Below are positions 31,238-44,005 of a stretch of DNA of 64,000 nucleotides, one piece after another (the first letter of the stretch is position 1; every line of letters begins with the position of its first letter). The stretch spans positions 62,001 to 126,000 of the forward strand of contig CAMRHE010000645.1 in assembly GCA_947044405.1 (NCBI GenBank). Direction: 5' to 3'. The notes under the pieces are model-generated. The model saw only the letters and a program-made list of their open reading frames with translations. It was not told where the DNA came from and made no database searches. This DNA comes from Leptodactylus fallax. Lineage: Eukaryota > Chordata > Amphibia > Anura > Leptodactylidae. Position numbers and translations under genes: made by a program.

Positions 31238-34200
31238 TTGAAAGTATCAATGGGTGTTAAATTACTGTCACTTAACGCGAGGGGACTAAATAGTCCCTTT
31301 AAGCATTCATTGTTGTGGAAAGAGGCTCTCAGATCTGCAGTAGATGTAATTTGCATACAGGAGACGCATTTCTGTGACTCTCATCCGCCAAAGCTTTCTC
31401 ACATATTGTTCCCTCATGTCTTCTGTTCCAATGCCGCCAAGAAGGTTGCGGGTGTCCTCATAGCGATAAAGCATACAGTGTCATTTCAGTTAATACATGT
31501 CAGTTCAGACCCCAAGGGTCGCTATGTAGCTCTCACCTGTTTGCTTGATAACTGCCCCATCACTATTGTAAACGTATACTGTCCTAATGCATCTCAGATT
31601 TCCTTTTTAAACTCGGTATTGAAGAAGTGTAGGAAGCATGCTCAGGGCCAGGTTCTATTTTGCGGTGATTTCAATATTGTACATGACGCTGCTGCTGATT
31701 CCACTTATCGCGGCAAGCATCCACCTCAACAATTAGGACCTTGGCTCCGGCAGACGGAACTTCACGATGTTTGGCGGTGCTTCCATTCCTCAGAGAAGGA
31801 CTATACGTACTATTCTGCTCGGCACCAATCCTACTCCAGAATAGACATGTTCCTAGTCCAGAGTGATCTGCTTCTTAGAGTACAAAGTTGTGAAATAGGG
31901 AATATCACGTGGTCAGACCACGCACCTATCATACTTAGCATCCACTTAGTTGGCACGGTGGCCCCCCCCCCGTGTCGTGGCGAAACAATACCTATGTCAT
32001 GTCTCTGAAACTGGTAACCGAGAAATTGAACACTGACATTGCCGAATTCTTTAACATTAACTCCCCCTCGGTAGATGATAAGTTTTGCCTCTGGAATTCA
32101 CATAAGGCATTTGTTAGGGGTCTAATGATTCAACATATCTCGCGCTTTAAGCGCAACCGATTGCAAGCGATGAAGGAGCTACTTACTTCTATTGCAACTC
32201 TATAGCAGAAGCATAAAATTGACCCTAATCCTGCCCTTTTGAATGCTTTGCGGAAGGCTAGGGATGACTTGAGCGCCCACCTACTGGTGGACTTTGAAAA
32301 ACACTCTAAACGCGTGAAAGCCTCTTATTACCGGTCGTACAATAAAGCCAGCAAGCTAATGGCACAGAGAGTTAAGGCAGCAAGGATTAAATCTAAAATC
32401 CCATTTCTTGTGTCTAAATCGACCACAGCAAAAATCTTCCACCCTCAACAAATTGCTGATGAATTCAGTAAATATTATCAGGACTTGTATAACTTGAGAG
32501 ATGATGCGGATACCACGCAGCCTTCAATGATAGATATTAACCGATTCCTATGCTCTTTGCACCTTCTCTCTGTTACCCCTGCACAGCTGCAGTCTTTAAA
32601 TGTTTCTATTTCCACCCAGGAAGTGGCTAAGGCGATTGATGGCTTAAAACTTAATAAATCTCCAGGTCCAGATGGGTTCTCTGGGGAATACTACAAGCTG
32701 TTCAAGCCACTTATTCTTGCTCACCTTACTGAGGTGTTTAATTTAGCAATGGTGACAGGAAAATTTCTCCTTGAGATGCTATCCGCAACTATTGTGACTC
32801 TACCCAAACCAGGCAAAGACCCCTCCCGACCCGCTAACTATCAGCCCATATCACTATTAAATGCGGATGTTAAGTTGTTCGCGAAGGTACTTGCAAACAG
32901 ACTCCTCAATGTCATGCCCACACTGATAGGCGGGGATCAGGTTGGATTCACTAAGGGGAGACAGGCCCCAGACGGCACGAGATGTGTGGTCGCGCTGGTT
33001 GCGGCGGCCCGGGCTCGGCGGGCGCCTTCTCTGCTCCTGCCCCTGGATGCGGAGAAGGCGTTTGATAGAGTGCATTAGGGGTATCTTTTTGAGGTTCTCC
33101 ATAAATTTGGTTTTTCTGGCCCCATAGCTACTGCAATCTCTGCACTCTACTCTAACCCTTCCACGTGAGTGCTGGCGAATGGAGTCCTGTCCCGCCCCTT
33201 CGCCATTACCAATGGCACGAGACAGGAGTGCCCATTGTCCCCTTTGATATTCTCATTAGTAATGGAGCCTCTGGCTGAACGGATCAGGACGCATCCGGGC
33301 CTGTCTGGTATCAGGTTGGATCGGACAGACCGCAGAATTAATTTATTCGCGGATGATGTGATTCTGTCCCTTTCCTACTCTAATAACATGCTCGGTACTG
33401 TATCTCAAATTCTGAAAGATTTTGGAGAGTTATCATATTATAAAGTTAATGAATCCAAGACCCAGATTTTGGGAATTGGTCTGTCTCAAAACAATATACA
33501 CCACATCAAAAACACATCGCCCTATCAATGGTGCTCGCAGTCTATACCATATCTGGGAATACGGCTCACCCCAAACCCAAAAGATTTAGTTAAGGCCAAC
33601 TTTCCAGGCCTGCTGGCTACCCTTCAGAAGGAGCTTGATGGGTTAACTAAATTTGAGCATAGTTGGATGGGAAGAATAGTATTATACAAAATGTTGATCC
33701 TTCCCAAGATACTTTACTATTGAAGAACATTAGTGATACCGATACCCAAGTCCACCTTCCTGAGTTTCCAAAAACAAAGGATGTCCTTTATATGGAATGG
33801 TGGTAAACCCAGAGTAGCACTACATACACTGTTTAAAACAAGAGATAATGGGGGTATGGGTGTACCAAACTTGTACCATTATTATTTAGCCATAGTTTTG
33901 GGTCAACTCCAATTTTGGTTTACAACGAACCATGACAAACTGTCGCCAGCTATGGAGGCCCAAATGGCTCGGCCTACCGATTGGGAGGGATACCTGCTAG
34001 CGTCAGGACCCAGAAGTGGATCTTCCATATCTACTCCACCGGCTGTACAGGCTACGATTGGGGCATGGCATGCATTGTGTGCTATGCAGGGTGGGGATGC
34101 TCCTAAGGTAACACTAAATCTGCCCATTACGACGCTCCCTCACGAGATACCGCATTTATCCCTAGACGTGTGGCGTAGATGTGGGGTAAAGTATGTCTCT

Positions 34201-35455
34201 GACCTGTATAGGGGAGGTACTATAGCACCCTTCTCCATGCTGCAGGAGACATATGGTCTACCCACAAAAGAGGCATATACCTATACTAGATTGACTTCCT
34301 ACTTGTCTGACACTACCTCGGCTCAGCTGCGCTTACCGCAGCCGGCCGCCGACCTCTTACACCCACAGGCTTCCCCAGCGGCTTATAATACTAAAACCCT
34401 GTATCGAACTTTAAATATGGATTGCACCTTTCGCAAGACTAAACACATGAGCCTTTGGGAAGAGGACATAGGCAGCAGATTTGAGGCCGGCCACTGGCGG
34501 GAAGCGATCAGATGGGCTAAGCGATCCACAGTATGTGCCTCACATTGGGAGCAATATAGCAAACTACTTCTACGCTGGTATTACCCTCCTTTACGCCTAG
34601 CTAAGTTCTACCCATCATGTTCACCTCGCTGTTGGAGGGGATGTGGGGAGAACGGCTCTTTATTCCACGTGTTCTGGCACTGTCCACTCATTCAGCCCTT
34701 TTGGGTTTCTGTGTTTTCCTTGGTTAATAGCCTGTGTGGTGGAGTGGTGGGGTGTACACCTGAACTGGCACTCCTCCTGCTGGGCATCCACTTGATACCG
34801 GGTAGACATAGGAGTGTTGTATAACACCAAAATAACATGACCACAAAAAAATAATAATAAAATAATATCATTTTATTAACATAAATAATGAAACAAACAT
34901 ATATGGGGAGATAAATAATGAAGGTACACCATAATAACGATAGGGAGGGAAATGGGGGCCACAATAATAATAAATAGGGGATATATACCGCTGGTACAAA
35001 TAAATATGTATAAGGATGGTTGAAAACAACCTATATAGCACTATATATGCATAAACATACCACAAACAGTATAATAGCCCAAAGAAATCTAGTAAATACT
35101 AGAAAAATGGAAATAAATATAAACATAATAAGCCACCATTATAACCTCACCTAGTCACACTCCACCCCAACGAACGTTTCGCCAGATGGCTTCTACAGAG
35201 TTTTTCATGCTTAGCTATTAGCCCTTTTTTGTGTTTAATAGGACAGTTGTATGTCAGGTACTAGGGGCTGCCCGCCTACTTATTGCAAGAAGATGGAAGT
35301 CTACTTCATGCCCGACATTGACAGAGTTGATTTCAGCGGTGTCGCTGAACTATCAATACGAGCATATTTGTGCATGTAATGGAGGGGGCTTGGATAGATT
35401 TAGGACACACTGGGAGTCGTGGGCAGAGGCATTCCCCCCACCGTACACTCATTGA
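31238..35455 (+). pseudogene. L1 ORF2 (endonuclease and RT), broken
   Basis: The endonuclease is complete: LLSLNARGLNSPFKH, CIQETHF, FCGDFNIV, SRIDMFL and TWSDHAPI. A C-run at about 31963-31972 marks a frameshift, after which one frame serves to the end. It carries stops at about 32203, 33076, 33166 and 33721. RT blocks: NYQPISLLNADVKLFAKV, LPLDAEKAFDRV, GTRQECPLSPLIF (Glu replaces the usual Gly) and LFADDVILSLS. The C-terminal knuckle CSPRCWRGCGENGSLFHVFWHC is present. The frame is cut by an insertion near 34820, and the end (GAARLLIARRWKS) continues at about 35260-35455. Confidence 0.88.
34816..35212 (-). mobile_element. Insertion in L1 ORF2, retroelement 3' fragment
   Basis: An AT-rich fragment of about 400 bp interrupts L1 ORF2. 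On the minus strand it begins with a CTGTAGA-GCCATCTGGC-GAAAC motif like a degenerate hammerhead core (35200-35176), then TTGGGGTGGAGTGTGAC, and ends TTAATAAAATGATATTATTTT (a poly(A) signal and A/T-rich tail). This resembles the 3' end of Penelope-like or other non-LTR repeats. Duplications at its ends are not clear. Confidence 0.5.
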
Positions 35456-36022
35456 TGGACTATACGCCGGGGCCTTTCCTGACATTATGGTATTGCATTT
35501 TACTTTACTTCTGTAGACTCTTGGGGCCACTCTGCTTGGTTACTCCTGGAACACCTATATGCTATCTAATTAAGTAATTGGATACCTGGTAGCTGATGGG
35601 TCTCCCTCTTTGTTTGCAGGGCGGGTTACCTACTCTATGGGCTGGGGGATGTGATCCAACTTTATTCGTTCTCTAGGCCTGGACTATGTTTTGTGTTTTA
35701 TGTTCTTTTGTTGTTTTGCCCTCCGCTTTTCACCTTATCCTCCACTAGCCCGTTCCCCTCCTCCTCCTTCTCTTGGCAAAACTCGATTGTCGCTCCATAC
35801 GGCCTTATCGTGTTAGGTTTATCATATGTTTGGAAAGACTTCCATGCTCTTACTATGCATTATTACTATATGTATTTTATTCATGGATGTACTTCACTTG
35901 AGTATATTGTATTGTACTGTGATTACGATATGTGTGAGGCCATAACTGTGCCCTTGTTCCTTGATGTGTTTACGACTTGTAATGTATTCCTGTTAAAAAT
36001 TTCAATAAAAAACTATTGAAAC

Positions 36023-36037
36023 AAAATCTTGTAACGA
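36023..36037. repeat. 15-bp L1 target-site duplication, right copy
   Basis: AAAATCTTGTAACGA, identical to 29528-29542. The split MITE resumes directly after it. Confidence 0.92.
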
Positions 36038-36567
36038 ACAATAACAACGGACACTACTGATGGTCACCAGCGGTAGTGTGAACAACCCCTTACCTATATC
36101 ATTGTTACATTCACACACAGAAATTTTCATTCCATTGCAACAACAACTTCTTGATGCGTATTTTTGTCAGTATATGTATGTTTATATGTATATCTTTACT
36201 TAAAGCAAGTTACATTTTTACAGGTCTGCAGAGATATTATGAGTTTTGGGTTGATTGATTCCATTATTGATTGAACATAATTTGGCTACTGTGAAATAGA
36301 ATTGATTTAAATGCTATTTGGAATAGGGGGATGTTCCTCAAAAGGATTCAGAACTCATAATCCTCTCTGGAGGAACGCAAATAGGGAACTCAATGAATAA
36401 GAAGAATACATTTAATTGTAAACCAACATGAGTCATAGTCATATGCAATAAGCGTAAAACATCCTTTAGATCCTATATTTAATTTCCTTTTAAGTGAGAA
36501 TAAGATATAGCCTGTAAGGGGCCTGTATGGCCTCAGGACTTTACTATAAATAAAGCATGTCAAGGAG

Positions 36568-37625
36568 CCACACCCTGAGACAGCATCTTCATTCACTATA
36601 CCTGTGTGTTAGTGTCTTGCTTTCTCCTCGGCTGGTGACTCGCCCTAGGCCAGAGGGTGAGAGAAATTTGCTAGCCATAATTTGAATCCCACAGACAAAG
36701 AGGTGAAGTCTCCAAGCTTTTGGGGCTTATCCTACATTCTGTAGCAAAAGTTTTGATCCTTTGGACCGGAAATCCTAACAGAAGCCTAGAGGTACAATCT
36801 AGGATGAGCTTGAAACTGCGTTGAGTAAGACAATTTGTTCTTACTGTGACTTCCCACTGAAGATCACTGTTGAAGTAATGTCCATCTGTTAACTCTGCGG
36901 ATTTCAAAGAACACCTTTGTCTGTGAGATCTGGTATATAACTGCTGCTATATTGTGTTCCTCTGTGTCTGCAATTATGCTTTACGTGTGAAGACTAAGCT
37001 TAGTGAGAGAAAGTAAGCAGAGTGGCTGAGATAAGGGAGCGTTTGTTTTGTGATCTCGAGAAATACATTTACCCTTATCTTAGATAGCACCAAACAGCAT
37101 AGCTGAGATGTTCTCTCTGGCTGGGTTTGGGTTGTATTGAGATCAGATCATAAATTGATCCTTGAAGAAGTGACGAGTAATAATCCCTGCCCATGGGTCG
37201 GCTATACTGTAGTACTTTTGCTGAACAGTTCTGTGACCAAGTGAGGCTCAGAAGGCCAGGAGTAAGTGAATGCACATAGGTCGAGAGGTATTGTGAATCT
37301 GAATCAGGCGTGATGAGAGGTGGCCAACTGCTTATGTGGTGGCTTTAGAGCCTGGTATGAGGGTAACTTGGCATGAAACGTTTCAGAAAGACCAGAAAGT
37401 GCATGGTATTATCAGAGAGATCGATAAATAGTTGGTTGTGAAGCAATTAAATTATGAGACAACATCTCCATTGACCTGTGTGTTGGTATGTTGCTTTCTC
37501 TCTGGCCGACCAGTAACTAACTCTCCCTAGACCAAAAAGAGAGAAATTTACTAACCATGATTTGAATCCCCCAGACAAAGCAATGAAGTCTCCATGGTTT
37601 TGGGCTTTATCAAATTCTGCAGCAG
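36568..37625. repeat. Two LTR-like modules in direct orientation
   Basis: A block of about 165 bp at 36568-36740 (CACCCTGAGACA, CCTGTGTGTT, TTGCTTTCTC, GAGAGAAATTTGCTA, ATTTGAATCCCACAGACAAA, GAAGTCTCCA) recurs diverged at 37459-37625. Just upstream of the first is TATAAATAAAGC, a possible TATA or poly(A) element. The layout could be the R-U5 end of an old LTR, or a simple duplication. No retroviral gene lies between. Confidence 0.4.
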
Positions 37626-37850
37626 CAACCTGAAATCTATGTCAAGTCCTGACTAGCCAGATTTCAGTTTTGGTGCACAGGAATGCACTTGAATTATTAA
37701 GAGGCCAAAGAATCTTAATAATTCGGGTGCATATTGCACCAGCCAGGGGCATGATTACAGAATGCCAGTCTTAGTAACTTCCCCCCACTGTGTGCCTTAG
37801 AGCTACAGAGGGGAGAGGTGCACATAACTTCACACTATAGATATCATTAA

Positions 37851-38071
37851 GGCTAGGTTCACATCTGCGTTGGAGTCTCCACCGCAGATTCCACTTAAAA
37901 TCGGCAGAGAGAAAAGTCCTGCAAGGAGCTCTTCTCTCTCTGCCGGTTTTATACTGAAACTGAGTGGTAACTGCTGGTAAACGCTTTTTAAGCAGCCAGG
38001 GTCTCTGTCTTTTGGGTCCCAATGTGGACCTGAACGACAGAGACCCGAATGCTAGTGTGAACCTAGCGTCA
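37851..38071. mobile_element. MITE with terminal inverted repeats
   Basis: The left end TAAGGCTAGGTTCACATCTG is inverted at the right (CTAGTGTGAACCTAGCGT). An inner hairpin GCAGAGAGAAAAG with CTTCTCTCTCTGC is present. Same family as 2161-2272. Confidence 0.75.
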
Positions 38072-38169
38072 GTAACATTACACCACACAGACTCTAATGA
38101 GCTCAGACTGCAAAACGGATAGAAAGAGGACCTGCCCTGAGTTTTGTGGCCCCTCACACGGACCCGTGA

Positions 38170-38605
38170 AAGACACGGTCACGTGCATTACACCTTAGAT
38201 ATAGCAGCAGAGTGTATTACACATTGTATACTTTGATACAGTGGCTTAGCAGACACTATCACACATAATATGATATATACTCTGAATTTGCAAATATTCA
38301 AACATGATAATATTAGAGACACTGATTTAGCACACATAAGTTAAATTTATATACAACAGCTTATGTATCAGACTTGATAGGATTAGACACTGTGGCTCAT
38401 CAGACATTTTCACTTGTGATAGACTTGGATACAGAAGTCAGCAGAGAATATCACACATTAAAGAATTCAATACAGTAACTCAGCAGGAAGTATGATACAT
38501 GATCAGCTTAGATACATCAATTGAGCATACATTATCACACGTGATCAGCTTAGTTACATCAACTCAACAGTATCACACATAACAGGTTTGGATACATTGG
38601 AAATA
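38170..38605. repeat. Degenerate minisatellite, period about 45 bp
   Basis: Repeated units of GATACA-(G)T-ACTCAGCAGACA-TATCACACAT-GAT type over about 430 bp, with many mutations. No coding capacity. Confidence 0.75.
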
Positions 38606-39530
38606 CATTACAAATACATTAAAATTCTGCTATTAGACATTAAGTACACATTTTCTAATTCATAACCTGCATTATATGGACAGGTTATTAGAACTGCATG
38701 GACTGAAGCTTTAACATCAGACTTGGGTCGAGCTGTCCTATTTTTCAGGCTGCAGCATTTGGAAACAGTTGCTTTGATGTCAGTGAGGACATTGTCACCA
38801 CTTTTGACTCTACAGGTTTGATGCTCAGTGCAGATTTACAACAAGATCAGTGGCAGGAGGGACACTAATAGCATCTGCTGGTAAGTGGTTGTTTTAGTGT
38901 GGTCAGCTTGCCCTCCGATAACTAGGAAAGATTCTCTCTGTGTGACACCACAAAGAAAATGATCAATACCTCCTTAGAGCTACAACTTAAAGGGACTTCT
39001 TCAATCTTATGTACTGTAAATAAAACTAAATCCTTGGAGAATGAAAACTTCTGCAACTTTGTAGTAGACTTAAGGGGATTTTTTTGTTAAGCAAATGTAG
39101 CAGAATTCTGGTGGAAATTGTGCCAAAAAAGTGGTGTTCGCTACAGTTTTGGTACAAAGCGGTGGCCTAAAGGAGTCCAGCTAGACAGTACTGTACCATT
39201 AAGAAGATAAAAATGTTGCTCAAGATACCCAGTCTAGTACTAGTTTAAATTAAAGACAGTAATAATGTGCCTGCTCCTTTACTTTTTCTGGCCATTTTCA
39301 ATATCTTTGCTTTTAGCCCGGTGTTCAGGAAATAACCAAGAGTGGCATTTCATGAGCTGGAGGTGTAGCTAGGGGTTCAAGTACAGAGGGGGCAAACACA
39401 TCAAAGTGAGCCCCCATCCCAGGTATACTAATATTACCACTATACATTTGTCATATAGTGGTAGATACCATCTCTACACAGCGTTCTTCAGACAATTTGG
39501 GTGAATACAGTACAGTATGAATTTGGTGAC
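38606..39530. other. Stretch without a recognised feature
   Basis: No frame, palindrome or repeat that I can support is seen here. Confidence 0.5.
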
Positions 39531-39532
39531 TT

Positions 39533-39892
39533 AGGCTAGGTTCGCACTGTCACAGGATGAGAGCAATAGGCATTAAATGACAGATGTAGACAGAGCCCCA
39601 TCTGTTGGGTGTCTGTTTGCATTCACCCTCATGTAAAAAACATAACAGAATCTTTGTTCCATCATATTTTTTACTTTTTTCACAGAAGAAAAAGTTGCGC
39701 ATGCAGTTCTTCTGTTACAAAAGTAAACAAAGATAAAGGACAACAGCATCTGTCATGTTGTTTACATTAGAGTCAATGGGAACGGATACAGACTGGGGGC
39801 TCAGTCTGTGACTATTACTCTGCTGCAGTTAATGTCCTTTGCTGTCATGACAGCAACGGACATTAATAACAGTAATGTGAACGTAGACTTAC
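39533..39892. mobile_element. MITE with terminal inverted repeats
   Basis: TTAGGCTAGGTTCGCACTG at the left against AATGTGAACGTAGACTTA at the right. Subterminal ACGGACATTAA and GACAGATG blocks. No ORF. Confidence 0.65.
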
Positions 39893-39910
39893 AGGTGACG
39901 TCTCTGGCTG

Positions 39911-39926
39911 TCATCATTTATATTTC
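39911..39926. repeat. 16-bp target-site duplication of the minus-strand L1, left copy
   Basis: TCATCATTTATATTTC, exactly repeated at 43990-44005. Confidence 0.92.
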
Positions 39927-40270
39927 TTTTTTTTAATAAATTCTTTATTTTAGATATTATACAGAAATAACAACAAACAATGATGGCGTGAGCCAAACAA
40001 GCGCTTGGCCTCAAGGAACGAGGCATACATCAGTGTCAATACATAGTAACATGGTAACATGAAATAGATAAATTAGAACATCAGCTGCTGCTGATCATAA
40101 CAGTTGTCAGGGGGACAAAAGGAACAAAGAGGGGGGAGGAAATGGGAGGGGAAGGGAGAAGGAGGGAGAGAAAGAAAGGGAGAGAACAAATGTGGGAACA
40201 ACAAGTTAACACACAAATGACAGACAGGCAAGGACCCCGACCTCTCCAAGTCAGCAGCGTAAACCATAAA

Positions 40271-41702
40271 TCAAGGTCTACCCGTCAGGTCTCTATAGGC
40301 CTGGGATCCCTGAAAGAGAATCCACGGCGTCCAGGCCACCATGAAGGATTCCCTCTTATCACGAAGGGATGCCGTGAGATCCTCCATGTACTGGATGTCC
40401 TCCACTTTGTGGATCCAGTGCAGGAGAGAAGGGGGATTAGACGATTTCCATAGCGCTGGGATACACGCCCTAGCGGCATTGACCATATGTCGTAGGGAGG
40501 ATTTGCGATAGGTACACAGGGGGAAATCTGAGAGGTGTAGCAGAAAGAAGGCTGGCGTGTTAGGAATGGAAGTTTGGAATATCTGACCTAGCACCCTGTG
40601 TACTCCCTCCCAAAAGTCTCTCAATATCGAACATTCCCAGAAGATATGTAAAAGCATCCCCTCCTCCGAGCAACAGCGCCAACAAGCAGGAGAGGAGGAC
40701 GGGAAGAGTCTGTGTAGTTTAGACGGAACATGGTACCAACTAGTCAGGATTTTATATCCCGCCTCCTGATAACTGCTAGCCATCGAACTCTTGTGGGTAA
40801 ACTCAAAGATTCTGGAGCACTGTTGGTCAGAGAAGGTCATGGCCAGATCGGCCTCCCATCTGGCTAAGTAGGAGGGTCTGTGGCCCGGAGGAGGGGACAC
40901 CAGGAGCAAATAGAAGTCGGAAAGTGAGTGTCATAGCAGGCCCCTTCCCATACAGGTCTCCTCAAACCTCGTGGGCTGTCTGTCATACCCCGGGGAGTTA
41001 GGTAATGAAGAAAGAAAGTGCGTGTGTTGAAAGACCCGTCATGGGCCAAGCGCCGGAAGGTCCGGCGTGGAAAGTAGTTCCCGGTGAGACACCCAGTCGC
41101 CTTCAGATCGAAAGTGTAGGGCCCTCAGTCTACCCGCCACTCGCCACTGCCGGAAGTAAAGGTGAAGGGGAGGGGGGAGATCCGCTCCCTGCAGAAGAGC
41201 GGTCTACATACCTGGAGAGTGGGTCCTATGGTAGGGTGGTGTCTCAGGGCCCCGGGGCATAGCGAGTCTAACCAGGGGAGCGAGTCCAGGGGGGCATCAA
41301 CGAATACGTGGACCCCGGGAAACAGCTATGGTATACGTCGGGAAATCTTGGGGAGGAAAAGGTAGGGACTGCCCCCTCCCGAAAGTGTGTCTCCTGGATA
41401 AAGGCCACCTGGGCCCTCTTACCCCATAAAAGGCGGAGAAGGGATGATCTCTTCTCGGGAGTGTTGAGACCATTAGCATTGATGGAGGAAAACACCAAAG
41501 AGTCCATGGCGAGGGGCCGGGGTCCTGCAAAGGGAGAAGACAAAAACAGACAAACAACACACACAGGACTCACAGAGAGAAACGAGAAAGGGAAAGAAGA
41601 AAAAGGGAAAAAAAAAAAAAAAAGGGGGAAGAAAGCGAGGGGACGGGAGAGTGCAAAGGAAGGGATAAGAGACCAAGAAAGACAACAATTAATTCCACTC
41701 AA
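40271..41702 (-). pseudogene. L1 ORF2 remnant, RT deleted
   Basis: The endonuclease start is at 41268-41560 (VFSSINANGLNTPEKRSS, AFIQETHF). The C-terminal part at 40271-40909 has the knuckle CWRCCSEEGMLLHIFWEC and the family end RDKRESFMVAWTPWILF. The RT palm blocks are absent. Non-functional by deletion. Confidence 0.85.
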
Positions 41703-42220
41703 GGCTAATCCAAGAGCAGTAAACAGAAAACAGTGGGATAACCCACTTAAGCAGGTCTCAGGAGCACACCGCAGTATACGCCCGGAGAGCTGCTAAGCTA
41801 GACTAATCGGGGGAAAAGTAAAAACTCAAATCTAGTTGCCACCCTTTCCCCGAGCATGAGAATGGAAAGAGTAATCAATACCTCTCTACTAAGGTGGAAG
41901 AGAGAGGGGGGCTGAACCCTTACTAAAAAGTAATCCCAGCCGATCAGACGGAGGGGGTAACCCCCTGTGAGGGTATGCCTTACAACTGGGTAGGGGGAGC
42001 TAAGGCACAAGAAGCTCAACAACTTAAGTAGGGAAGTGGGGAAGAACTTAGGATAAAGGCCTCTAACCGCCCTCCGTTGGATTGAGAACCCTTATGAATC
42101 CCCCAGGGGGAGATAAAGCCAGAGACCCGCAAGGCGCCCCCTCCCGCACAAAGCATACCAGGTGCCCTGTTCGTTAGTAACCAGAATGTGTGTTAAAGGG
42201 GAACACCCTCGAAAAATACA

Positions 42221-43901
42221 TCACATTTCAAGTAGACCTCCGCCAGACACCCTCGCCTCGAGGTCGTCTCCGAGACAGGGCAGATGAAGGCGGGCGCCCT
42301 CCCGGAGGCACAGGTGGCAGTGGGTAGACCAGCCAGTCAGGGAGAGAGAGATCAGGCATATCCAGAAACTTCGCCAGCAAAGTCTCTTGTTCCGGAGAGT
42401 TAAGTGCAAAGGTAGCTCCGTTGCGACGTATCTGGACATGGAAAGGGTGACCTCATTTATATGTGGCCCCAGAGTCTAGGATGGCTTGTAAGGTCGGTTT
42501 AAGGATTCTGCGCATGGCTAGTGTACGTCGGGAAACATCCGGTAGTAGGTGCACTTGGGTGTTCATAAATGGGATCGGGCCACCACGCCAGGCCTCCTGG
42601 AGAATATCCTCCTTCTCCCTGAAAAAATGGACTCTACAAAGGACATCCCTGGGCTCCGTGGCGTCCTTACACCTAGGACCCAGCACCCGATGGACTCTGT
42701 CAATGGTGATCTCCGTGTCCAAAGGACGAGACAGGACTGTGTTGAAGATCAAGGTCACGGCAGAATAGAGCTCTGAGGGGGGTAGGCTTTCAGGGATACC
42801 CCTCAGTTTGACATTATTTCGACGACCTCTATTTTCTTGATCATCGACCTGAAGAAGGATGGATCTGTTGAGGTCTCTTTGGGTAGACTGAAAATTTTCT
42901 ACGGCAGTGAGGCGTTGGTCCAGCGAAGCAGCCTGCTGTTGTTGAGTAGAGAGTTGTGTAGATAGAGTCTGTAGTTCCGTTTTAAACTCAGACATGATTT
43001 TCTCTTGCTTTTCCTCAACTCTGCGGACCATAGCTTCCAAGTCCAACTTAGTAGGCATATTGCTGAGAAGGTTCCAGATATCCGATAATTTAGGACGCTT
43101 TCGGCGGTGGGAGGGTGAAGCTGCATCTCTCCCGGAGAAGTCAGATAGGTCAGAGGAAGCCGGAGAGTGAAGGGCTATCGGGGTGCCCGAGAGGTCAGGC
43201 CTCAAGCCCCCACACCGGTCCGAGGCGCCAGGGACAACGGTCTCCGACCGTGGGTCTACTTCACTATGGGATGCCCTGGTTGCTCCTGTTGTCAGCGGAA
43301 TGCCGCCCGGGGAGGGCCTGGTTATATATGGATCCACTTCCAGAGGAACATCTGGGGTCTCTACAGGATGTAGTTTATTCTGGGAGGTCATAGACTGATA
43401 GGAAAGTGACCCTGATTGTATTATAGAAGGCATGAGAGCGTGAGACAGTGAGCTTGCACCAGATCCAGCTGGGCCAGGTATCTCAGTGAGAGAGGGAGAC
43501 TGCAGGAGCTCAGGAGTTAACTGTTCCTCGGTGGGAGGTGAGGGTTGAAGCGTGGGAACACTGCTGGGGCCGCCATTTTGGGAGCGGGGGGGAGGGGGGA
43601 CCGGTACCTGCCGGTGGAGCGCTGAATTCCTCTCTGTTGGCGGCTGGGACGGCAGCGGAGAGGATAGCTGCGTGTGAGGCCTCCCCTGGGAGTCTGGAGG
43701 GTCCGCTGGGCATTGCAGAGGCGCCGCTTGTGTCACTGAAGCACTGGAGGCGCGCGCCGGTGCCATTTTGGCTCCCTCCGCCTGAAGGGAGGAAGGTGCG
43801 GAGAGCAAAAAACGAGCGATATGCGGCTCTGTTAGGGAGGAGGAGGTCGTCCCCCTGCATCCAGGGCGCTTGACCATTTCAGGTGAGCCGTTCAGGGGCA
43901 A
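42221..43901 (-). pseudogene. L1 ORF1p, frameshifted near the C-terminus
   Basis: 482 codons open from 43901 to 42453. A long Pro/Ser-rich N-terminal region is followed by a coiled coil (about residues 280-350: LEAMVRRVEEKQEKIMSEF, TLSTQLSTQQQQAASLDQRL), then the RRM-like domain RRNNVKLRGIPESLP and ITIDRVHRVLG. It ends early at DSGATYK. The expected C-terminal domain continues in another frame (42221-42439), so one frameshift near 42450 truncates the protein. RNA-binding chaperone by family. Confidence 0.85.
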
Positions 43902-43989
43902 TTTTAGAGTAGTTTTTCCCCCTTAAGGGTAACTAGAAGCGCTCGGGGTCCGGGAGCTCTGCAGAAGTGCGACTTTACGGTGACATGTC

Positions 43990-44005
43990 TCATCATTTAT
44001 ATTTC
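43990..44005. repeat. 16-bp target-site duplication of the minus-strand L1, right copy
   Basis: TCATCATTTATATTTC, identical to 39911-39926. Confidence 0.92.

Larger units (their letters stand above)
29543..36022 (+). mobile_element. L1 retrotransposon, full length with a small insertion
   Basis: 6480 bp between perfect 15-bp duplications, starting GGGGGGCGTGGCTTGG (an internal-promoter-like 5' UTR of about 150 bp) and ending CAATAAAAAACTATTGAAAC with a poly(A) signal. It encodes an intact ORF1 and an ORF2 with one frameshift and several stops. A foreign fragment of about 400 bp sits in the ORF2 3' part. Confidence 0.9.
39927..43989 (-). mobile_element. Minus-strand L1 with internal deletion
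   Basis: 4063 bp between exact 16-bp duplications. The 5' end is on the right and the A-rich 3' end on the left (AATAAAGAATTTATT on the minus strand). ORF1 is nearly whole. ORF2 keeps only the first part of the endonuclease and the C-terminus; most of EN and all RT are gone, joined near 40930-41270. It belongs to a different subfamily from the plus-strand L1. Confidence 0.9.

Noticed and set aside
38170..38605. CRISPR-like regularly spaced repeats
   Set aside because: Units are degenerate and contiguous without unique spacers, and the window is vertebrate DNA; it is a minisatellite.
41308..41796. Lys/Arg-rich plus-strand frame of 162 codons
   Set aside because: It lies antisense to the L1 ORF2 endonuclease and L1 spacer; composition reflects an A-rich strand.
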